From Sphingobacteriales bacterium (GTDB lineage: Bacteria; Bacteroidota; Bacteroidia; Chitinophagales; Chitinophagaceae), in contig CANJEF010000113.1 in NCBI GenBank assembly GCA_947472965.1, positions 1 through 5,348 on the forward strand: a DNA stretch of 5,348 bases, written 5' to 3'. Of this stretch, positions 1 through 4,913 are shown piece by piece; within the stretch, counting starts at the first letter, position 1; every line of letters begins with the position of its first letter. Under the pieces are notes generated by a model. That model worked only from the letters and a program-made list of their open reading frames with translations. It did no database searches and was not told the DNA's origin. A program made the position numbers and the translations under genes.

Positions 1-188
1 ACGGAAAATATTATAATCTTTATAAATATTAAGAGTCTTTCCCGGATAATAAGGTTTATTTTATTTGATAAAATGCAAAATAATTCTGAAAAATACACTT
101 TATCCTCAAAATAAACAATCTGTAGCTTAAAAAAGTCGTTTTGTATTTTAAAAATATAACAAAAAAAAATAGTTGGTTAATCATTTAT

Positions 189-210
189 GATCTTTAATCG
201 ATCTTTAATC
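189..210. repeat. Tandem direct repeat, two 11-bp copies
   Basis: The unit GATCTTTAATC occurs twice head to tail at 189-199 and 200-210. The second GATCTTT (200-206) can pair with AAAGATC at 221-227. An outer pair, TCATTTAT at 181-188 with ATAAATGA at 241-248, could close a larger weak stem. In such AT-rich DNA this may be chance. No function is assigned. Confidence 0.45.
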
Positions 211-326
211 TAACACCGGAAAAGATCTACTTTTTATATTATAAATGATCTGAATGGTCATAATTGATCCGACAACGTCTTTTTAGACCCGTTTAATCCA
301 ATATTCTTGAAAAACCAACTCCTGAG

Positions 327-354
327 AGAAAGCCCCATGCAAGTGGGGCTTTCT
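327..354. terminator. Strong intrinsic terminator hairpin, probably bidirectional
   Basis: A perfect 11-bp stem runs from 327-337 to 344-354 (AGAAAGCCCCA against TGGGGCTTTCT) with a 6-nt loop at 338-343. Four consecutive G-C pairs sit next to the loop, and A/T-rich pairs at the base give a U-rich 3' flank on either strand. The flank after the plus-strand stem (ATTTAAT) is more U-rich than the minus-strand flank (CTCAGGAG), so it best fits a plus-strand transcript ending here. It lies 115 bases past the umuC stop and could also end the umuDC message. Confidence 0.75.
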
Positions 355-381
355 ATTTAATCTATTGAATCCATCTTACTG

Positions 382-417
382 AATATTTTACTACTAGCCT
401 GATTCGACTAAAATATT
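382..417. repeat. AT-rich inverted repeat downstream of umuC
   Basis: Perfect 9-bp arms AATATTTTA (382-390) and TAAAATATT (409-417) flank an 18-nt spacer. The element lies about 50 bases after the umuC stop codon. It has no GC-rich core and no U tract of its own, so it is a poor intrinsic terminator. It might act as a 3' RNA stem or a protein-binding site, or be chance in AT-rich DNA. Confidence 0.4.
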
Positions 418-468
418 GAAAATCAAAACAATAGATAATAAAATTCTATTTATTAAAGACTAGACAGA

Positions 469-1764
469 CTAACTCCTCACAGTATATACTTCGCCCCACC
501 GGGTGGTAAAACGTTTACTTCGCATTTCTTGTCGCATTTTCCAATTGCGGGTAAGGCCAGACGCCACGAATTTGACCATATCGTCGCGCATACTGAAGTT
601 AATATTATCCATTGCCTGCATGAGCGCCCTGTTTTGATATCTGGCAGGAGCTGAAAACAAGTTGGCTTGCAGGGCACTATCAGGTACAATACCGCTGAGC
701 ATCACCCCTGCCTTCACATATTTTGTGCCTTGCCGATAGAGACTTTCAACCATGGGCAAGGCTGTCTTGATGAGTTCTGCTGTGTCAGCGCTAGGGTGCG
801 TCATGGTATGATACCGGTGGTGGTGGTGTGGATTGTATTCATAGGCAGCACCTTGCATTCCATTGGTAACCACAAATACATCAATGCCCGTTGCTGCACC
901 ATACTGTCGTCGTAACTTTTCAGCGGCACGTGATACAAAAGTGGCCACTGCTTCCTTCAAGGACTGAAGATCAAACACGGGCTTACCGAACATTCTTGTA
1001 GTAGCGATGACCTTTTTTTTCTCCAATGGGTCTTTCATCAAAATACAGGATTCACCATTCAGCTCCCTGATCATCCTTACACCAACAATACCCCCCAGGT
1101 TTTTACGTGCCCATTCCATCGGCATGTGCTTGAGTTGCCAAGCTGTATGAATACCATATTCATCCTTTAATTTTCTTGCATAACGGCGACCAATTCCCCA
1201 TAAGTCAGATACATCAGTCGCCTCAAGAGCCGCCTGAAGCTTGTCATCTTCATCGAGGATTAAGATGCATCCGGTTTTATGTTTTTCTTTTTTAGCCAAG
1301 CGATTTGCCACCTTACTCAACACTTTCGATGGTGCAATGCCAATGGAGACCGGAATGCCAGTCCATTCAAATACAATATCGCGCAAGCGCAAGGCAAAAT
1401 CCGTTAATGAGGCTGCCGGAAGATGATCGAGATTAACGAATGCCTCATCTACAGAATACACTTCAACACAGCGGTACGTTGCATCATCGGCAAGAAAACG
1501 TAGCGTGTCCATCACGCGCATGCTCAGGTCGCCATAAAGGTGATAATTGGAAGAAAATACAGCTATTTCATGTTGACTCAGCAATTGACGACTTTCAAAC
1601 AAAGGCACACCCATGTCAATACCCGCCTTCTTAGCTTCATCGGTTCGGGAGATAATGCACCCATCGTTGTTACTTAATACAACGACGGGTTTGTTCCGAA
1701 GATCCGGACGAAAAAGCCGTTCGCAAGAACAATAAAAGCTATTACAATCAATGATGGCGTACAT
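469..1764 (-). CDS. umuC: Translesion DNA polymerase V catalytic subunit UmuC
   Basis: A Y-family, error-prone polymerase that synthesises past DNA lesions, normally with two UmuD' subunits, RecA and the sliding clamp. The 431 residues match the usual length (E. coli UmuC has 422). The start MYAIIDCNSFY fits the family: D6 is the first catalytic acid and Y11 the likely steric gate. Other landmarks are SNNDGC (31-36), SSNYHLYGD (71-79), catalytic D106-E107 in YSVDEAF, a helix-hairpin-helix near DLWGIGRR (187-194), a clamp-binding QANLF (366-370), and the family C-terminal tail with WKMRQE and TTRWGE, ending at a TAG stop. No key residue is missing and the gene looks intact. An odd run of four His, plus a fifth nearby, lies at 313-319 in the little-finger region. 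It follows umuD by 124 bp on the same strand. Its initiation region is buried in a long predicted mRNA hairpin. GC content is higher than in the T9SS genes to the right. Confidence 0.96.
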   Translation of the reverse strand: MYAIIDCNSFYCSCERLFRPDLRNKPVVVLSNNDGCIISRTDEAKKAGIDMGVPLFESRQLLSQHEIAVFSSNYHLYGDLSMRVMDTLRFLADDATYRCVEVYSVDEAFVNLDHLPAASLTDFALRLRDIVFEWTGIPVSIGIAPSKVLSKVANRLAKKEKHKTGCILILDEDDKLQAALEATDVSDLWGIGRRYARKLKDEYGIHTAWQLKHMPMEWARKNLGGIVGVRMIRELNGESCILMKDPLEKKKVIATTRMFGKPVFDLQSLKEAVATFVSRAAEKLRRQYGAATGIDVFVVTNGMQGAAYEYNPHHHHRYHTMTHPSADTAELIKTALPMVESLYRQGTKYVKAGVMLSGIVPDSALQANLFSAPARYQNRALMQAMDNINFSMRDDMVKFVASGLTRNWKMRQEMRSKRFTTRWGEVYTVRS

Positions 1765-1767
1765 ATA

Positions 1768-1802
1768 CAGATGACAGACGTCAGAAATCAGACGTCAGAA
1801 TA
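1768..1802 (+). repeat. CAGANNN heptad array, left arm (5 units)
   Basis: Five consecutive 7-base units read on the plus strand: CAGATGA, CAGACGT, CAGAAAT, CAGACGT, CAGAATA. The first four bases are invariant and the last three vary. The array stops 3 bp short of the umuC start codon. It is the complementary partner of the right arm at 1846-1887. Confidence 0.9.
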
Positions 1803-1845
1803 GATGAAAAATTTACAATTTTATTTGAACCTAAACATATGGCTT

Positions 1846-1887
1846 ACTTCTGAAGTCTGACGTCTGATTTCTGACATCTGACGTCTA
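1846..1887 (-). repeat. CAGANNN heptad array, right arm (6 units)
   Basis: Read on the minus strand from 1887 down to 1846, six consecutive 7-base units follow one another: TAGACGT, CAGATGT, CAGAAAT, CAGACGT, CAGACTT, CAGAAGT. Only the first deviates from CAGA (TAGA). The array begins a single base after the umuD stop codon. Together with the oppositely oriented left arm it brackets a 43-bp AT-rich core (1803-1845) and occupies most of the intergenic space. Confidence 0.9.
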
Positions 1888-1888
1888 A

Positions 1889-2320
1889 TTAACATCTATG
1901 TATCACATACGTCACAACCCCCCAAATGGTGAATTCCGCGTATGGATCGATATCAATTGGTGAAAGCTTATCGGTTTCAGGTATCAGGCGCACCCGGTTG
2001 AAGCCCTTTTCAAATCTTCGGATCAGCATATCTCCATTAAGCACTGCGATTACAACCTTGCCGCTAACGGGCTTGATGCTGCGATCTACAATAACCATAT
2101 CGCCATCGAAAATACCTGCACCAACCATGGCGTCGCCTTTAACCCGCATGAAGAATGTGGCAGGTTTATTTCGGATCAGCTGTTCATTCAGATCAATCCC
2201 TCGTTCAGCATGATCGTCGGATGCAGCACCAAAACCAGTTGCATTGGTGGTTTTAACTTGATGTTGTGTGTATGATTTGGAACCATCATAGGCGGCCCCA
2301 GAAAAGAAATCCCCATCCAT
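1889..2320 (-). CDS. umuD: UmuD-like polymerase V subunit, S24/LexA fold, predicted protease-dead
   Basis: Partner subunit of UmuC. Canonical UmuD is a LexA-fold (S24) protein that cuts itself near residue 24 when stimulated by RecA filaments, giving the mutagenic UmuD'. This 143-residue protein (E. coli 139) matches through RGIDLNEQLI (40-49), FFMRVKGDAM (56-65), GIFDGDMVIVDRS (69-81), VLNGDMLIRRF (93-103) and WGVVTYVI (133-140). Two features are abnormal. The catalytic Ser of GDSM is Ala64 (codon GCC at 2131-2129), and the general-base Lys is Arg101 (codon CGA at 2020-2018). The alignment between them has no gap. The position equivalent to the Cys-Gly cleavage bond is T28-G29. There is no N-terminal DNA-binding domain, so it is not LexA. 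The ATG at 2320 has no Shine-Dalgarno sequence but sits directly after a dyad-rich AT leader. It is likely cotranscribed with umuC. Family identity is firm; inability to self-cleave is inferred from the residues. Confidence 0.93.
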   Translation of the reverse strand: MDGDFFSGAAYDGSKSYTQHQVKTTNATGFGAASDDHAERGIDLNEQLIRNKPATFFMRVKGDAMVGAGIFDGDMVIVDRSIKPVSGKVVIAVLNGDMLIRRFEKGFNRVRLIPETDKLSPIDIDPYAEFTIWGVVTYVIHRC

Positions 2321-2400
2321 ATTTACTAATTTATTTAGTAAATATATACTATATATTTTAGTAATTAAAATTACTTACTTCATCTTTTTTGATGTTGTAA
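2321..2400 (-). promoter_or_regulatory. umuD promoter/operator region with three dyads
   Basis: Three inverted repeats lie side by side just upstream of umuD. The first is perfect: ATTTACTAA (2321-2329) against TTAGTAAAT (2335-2343). The second is also perfect: AGTAATTA with TAATTACT sense symmetry across 2360-2375. The third is imperfect: 2375-2384 against 2391-2400, with two mismatches around six T. All carry TTAC/GTAA half-sites. A minus-strand TATATTTA (2346-2339) is one base from the Bacteroidota -7 consensus TAnnTTTG and overlaps the first dyad. The second dyad falls where a -33 element would be, although no TTG is seen there. A repressor operator is a reasonable inference, but the regulator is unknown. 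Confidence 0.5.
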
Positions 2401-2429
2401 ATCACCTAGGGAAACAGCAAAAAAGCCCA

Positions 2430-3794
2430 TCAATTCATGATAAAATGGAATTCCACGCGCCTATTTTTCCATCCCAACGGTTTCGCTGTGGTGGAAATGA
2501 CAGGATTTCGCTCGCCAAAATAATCTGTTGAAATTCTCTTTGGGGAAATACCATGACTAGTCAAAAAGGTACTTGCTGAAGTCACCCTGTTTCGAGAGAG
2601 TTTTACATTATACTGGTCAGAGCCTTCGAGGTCAGTATGTCCGAATAAAACACAGTCATAACTTGGATGCTTTTTTAAGTATGCAACAACGTTGGCAAGA
2701 ACATCATTGCTTTTAGCTGTCAGCGAATATTTATCAAAATCAAAGTGAATGATAAAATAAACACTGTCATAGTTGCGTTTGGGAGGTTCGGGCTGTTCAA
2801 TCAACACTTCCTTTACAACATCAACTTTAGGAGTTGCTATTGGCTTAGGAGCCACTTTGATGGGTTCAGCGATTGGAGCTGGAACCTCTTTTATTGGCTG
2901 GGGGGTGGGGGGCAAAGGACAGCCATCATTGCAAGGATCTCCAGGTTGGTCAGGACATTTATCCACTTGATCCATCACGCTGTCGTGGTCGCGATCAGCA
3001 ATGGGACATCCCTCATTGCGGGCTGGTCCGGGTATAGTTGGACATTTATCAATACTGTCAACCAATCCATCACAATCTGTATCAACAAGTGGAATAGGGC
3101 ATGTGGTAGTATCAATCGGTTTGGGTAATTCAACAGGCTGAATTTTTTTCTTTTTGGTTATGTTTACATATAGTCCGAAAGAATAGATAAAACTATTCCT
3201 GATATTGCTTGTTGCCCCAAGCCCATAACCCACCTGACCTGTGATCATCCCATTATCATTGAGCACCATATACCTTGCTCCCATCCCCATGGGAATGGAG
3301 AGGTAATTACTAGATGACCGGCGTGAAATATGTGCGCCGCCGAATACAAAGGGCTGCAGCTGCAGTTTATTATTTGAAAAATTATAGTACAAATCAGTTC
3401 GAGCAGTTTGAAACCATGCTTGACGTCGTTCAGTGAGACTTGGCGTCTTTTTTGATAGATAGCCATAACTGAATCCTAAATCACCACTCACAGCGAATCG
3501 CTTGGATAAATTACTATAAAAACTGAAGGCAACTGTTCCATTGGCGCGATCCAGCAAGGGGAGTCCATCATCACAATTGCAAGTATCCACATATTGATTG
3601 GTAATACCAAAGTCCTGCATATGAAGTTTCATTCCGAACATATTCCATTTCACATCTGGATTTGGTGTATACTTCATTTTCAATGGCTTTGGGTCAGCCT
3701 TTGATAAGGTGTCTTGTGCAACCCCAGTGCATACAACAATAAAAATCAAGATGATTGATGATGCTATTTTTTTCATGCTATCTTTTTTATGCAT
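2430..3794 (-). CDS. OmpA-family outer-membrane protein with TSP3 repeats
   Basis: An envelope protein expected to tie the outer membrane to peptidoglycan. From the ATG at 3794 (454 residues): a signal peptide to about A26 (GVA|QD), a beta-rich N-terminal barrel-like domain (about 45-212) ending SFGLYVNIT, two TSP3-type acidic repeats (DTDCDGLVDSIDKCP at 238-252 and DRDHDSVMDQVDKCP at 267-281), a Pro-rich linker (about 292-340), and an OmpA C-terminal domain (about 341-454). The latter has GHTD with D388, LSRNR with R403 and WKNRR (442-446); D388 and R403 match the diaminopimelate-binding pair of the family. A second ATG at 3776 (MKKIASS) would also give a good signal peptide. I keep 3794 because GGAAG lies 7 nt upstream of it. 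It is third in the T9SS-type cassette, 108 bp after the PorP/SprF gene, so a link to the secreted cargo is plausible. It is not a lipoprotein, because Cys22 lacks a lipobox. Confidence 0.92.
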   Translation of the reverse strand: MHKKDSMKKIASSIILIFIVVCTGVAQDTLSKADPKPLKMKYTPNPDVKWNMFGMKLHMQDFGITNQYVDTCNCDDGLPLLDRANGTVAFSFYSNLSKRFAVSGDLGFSYGYLSKKTPSLTERRQAWFQTARTDLYYNFSNNKLQLQPFVFGGAHISRRSSSNYLSIPMGMGARYMVLNDNGMITGQVGYGLGATSNIRNSFIYSFGLYVNITKKKKIQPVELPKPIDTTTCPIPLVDTDCDGLVDSIDKCPTIPGPARNEGCPIADRDHDSVMDQVDKCPDQPGDPCNDGCPLPPTPQPIKEVPAPIAEPIKVAPKPIATPKVDVVKEVLIEQPEPPKRNYDSVYFIIHFDFDKYSLTAKSNDVLANVVAYLKKHPSYDCVLFGHTDLEGSDQYNVKLSRNRVTSASTFLTSHGISPKRISTDYFGERNPVISTTAKPLGWKNRRVEFHFIMN

Positions 3795-3902
3795 AAGTTG
3801 ACTTCCGCCGATTGTCTAAATTTATCTTACTACTTACTTTTTTATAATCATCAAGCCCATTGAAACATATACGATATTCGTACATGACATGACATCACAA
3901 TA

Positions 3903-4874
3903 CTAATTAATCTGCTGTTTCAGGACCACTTCAAAACCTTCTCTGCTATATCCAGCAGCTTTCAATCCGGATATATTTATATCATAATGAAAGCCTAGTG
4001 TTGTTTTTTTCAATTTCACCTGTACGTTTGGAATAACGGCATCATTTATTCGCAATGCCAGTCCAAGCCCCAATGAGCTACTGCGATCATCAACACCATC
4101 AATTATTTTCACAAATCGGGCACCCAATAAATACTCATAGGCCTTTGCTTTTAAATTAGCAATACCATAAACACCTATTTGTTCTTTTTCGTTTTTCACT
4201 GTAAGACCAGCCTGTAATCCTGCAGTTGGAGACAACCGGTAAGCATCCGTTTTCTGTTCATCCGTAAAAGGTCTATTGATATGCCGCAAGCTTGTACCAA
4301 TATACCACTCACTGGTTGCAGTGTTCTGGTAAATTGACAATCCTGCATTGAGGCTTGCCATGCTATAAGAACGACCGGCCCTCAGGGGATCCCTTGTAGC
4401 TGAGGGCAGAGGGCCAAATTGATCAAATTGATCAGGGAATAACATACCAATAGTGCCAAGCCTGGTTTGTGTGATAGCGCCTTGGAAACCAGCCGATAAA
4501 TAAACAAAATTATCACTCAATAACTGAGAATAGGATAAACCCAATAAGCCTGTAGAATTTTTAAAAATTCCCTTATTTGATTTGTCAAATGCACCACCGC
4601 CAGTAATATTCACAAAGCCTTTTTTATTATTTTCATTTATTCGATCCTTACTAACTAATGGTATATTAATCATGCCGCTTGCAGTACGAAATGCCAATAT
4701 TGATTGGTATTTGATATCCCGGAAGTTCAGTCTGACATCCGAATGGCGGTCCATCTTAAGCGACTGGTTATACCAAAGGTTCATTGTTTGGATATCAGCA
4801 TAATGGAGGTCCTGCCCAAGGCAGTAATTACCAATTAGTAAAACCGATATTAAAATGATTTGCTTTCTAATCAT
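3903..4874 (-). CDS. PorP/SprF family type IX secretion outer-membrane protein
   Basis: A 323-residue member of the PorP/SprF family. Members of this family are outer-membrane barrels that help the T9SS export or attach particular type B-domain cargo, as SprF does for the adhesin SprB in Flavobacterium johnsoniae. Visible features are a signal peptide (1-20, cut CLG|QD), VRLNFRD (47-53, family RxxxNYRDQW-like region), NITGGGAFDKSNKGIFKN (89-106), a glycine- and aromatic-rich alternating pattern typical of barrels, the hallmark HINRP (198-202), and a barrel-like C-terminal end FEVVLKQQI. The usual N-terminal motif of the YxNPLxLNPAxxG type is degenerate here (TMNLWYNQSLKM, 30-41), so this is a divergent paralog rather than core PorP. 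It lies 39 bp after the gene for the type B-domain protein, on the same strand and very likely in the same operon, which points to that protein as its cargo. No promoter is seen in the 39-bp gap. Confidence 0.88.
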   Translation of the reverse strand: MIRKQIILISVLLIGNYCLGQDLHYADIQTMNLWYNQSLKMDRHSDVRLNFRDIKYQSILAFRTASGMINIPLVSKDRINENNKKGFVNITGGGAFDKSNKGIFKNSTGLLGLSYSQLLSDNFVYLSAGFQGAITQTRLGTIGMLFPDQFDQFGPLPSATRDPLRAGRSYSMASLNAGLSIYQNTATSEWYIGTSLRHINRPFTDEQKTDAYRLSPTAGLQAGLTVKNEKEQIGVYGIANLKAKAYEYLLGARFVKIIDGVDDRSSSLGLGLALRINDAVIPNVQVKLKKTTLGFHYDINISGLKAAGYSREGFEVVLKQQIN

Positions 4875-4913
4875 AATTTATTTTATACTACAACTTTTTA
4901 AACCTACCATTAT

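Larger units (their letters stand above)
1..468. other. Gene-free AT-rich region downstream of umuC
   Basis: No convincing coding frame is present on either strand, and nothing here folds like a tRNA or resembles rRNA. The stretch is very AT-rich with many A and T runs. The recognisable elements are an 11-bp tandem repeat (189-210), a GC-rich terminator hairpin (327-354) and an AT-rich inverted repeat (382-417). A plus-strand gene or small RNA ending at the hairpin, from beyond the left edge or within the first 320 bases, is possible. I see no promoter or conserved structure that proves one. Confidence 0.7.
1768..1887 (-). promoter_or_regulatory. Long stem-loop in umuD-umuC mRNA spacer
   Basis: Bases 1768-1799 and 1856-1887 are reverse complements at 28 of 32 positions, with 24 bp of the inner part broken by only one mismatch. 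In the minus-strand transcript two of the four mismatches become G-U wobbles, leaving 30 of 32 positions paired around a 56-nt loop. The 3' foot ends 3 nt before the umuC AUG, so the whole region where a ribosome would bind for umuC lies in the helix. The 5' foot begins 1 nt after the umuD stop. Control of umuC translation, or coupling to umuD translation, is inferred from this geometry. An alternative is a mobile or repetitive intergenic element that landed here without function. Confidence 0.6.

Noticed and set aside
1013..1020. A8 run in umuC as a programmed frameshift site
   Set aside because: The frame is intact on both sides, encodes an ordinary Lys run, and no alternative product in a shifted frame is apparent.
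1825..1842. Five-codon reading frame (ATG TTT AGG TTC AAA TAA, minus strand) in the loop of the umuD-umuC hairpin
   Set aside because: Too short to distinguish from chance and without a ribosome-binding signal.
1768..1887. CRISPR array
   Set aside because: Units are only 7 bases long and contiguous, with no unique spacers and no cas genes; the arms are oppositely oriented.
2745..3128. Open plus-strand frame of 127 codons opposite the OmpA-like gene
   Set aside because: It lies wholly inside a well-supported gene, has no family features and is Trp/Ile/Asn-rich, as expected for antisense of the repeats and proline linker.
3354..3365. 12-bp palindrome CTGCAGCTGCAG
   Set aside because: It encodes alternating Leu-Gln in a beta strand of the OmpA-like protein and is explained by codon repetition.
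3710..3794. Lipoprotein signal in the OmpA-like protein (Cys22)
   Set aside because: The residue before the Cys is Val rather than Gly, Ala or Ser, and a standard cleavage site GVA|QD follows directly.
3870..3882. Hairpin TACGA-TAT-TCGTA after the PorP/SprF-like gene
   Set aside because: Only 5 bp of stem and no U tract, so termination between this gene and the OmpA-like gene is not supported.
4379..4406. Inverted repeat CCCTCAG/CTGAGGG inside the PorP/SprF-like gene
   Set aside because: Seven-bp arms with a 14-nt spacer in coding sequence and no U tract; not a credible terminator.
4416..4433. Exact 9-bp tandem duplication AAATTGATC in the PorP/SprF-like gene
   Set aside because: In frame, giving DQFDQF in a probable loop; a minor slippage event without further significance.
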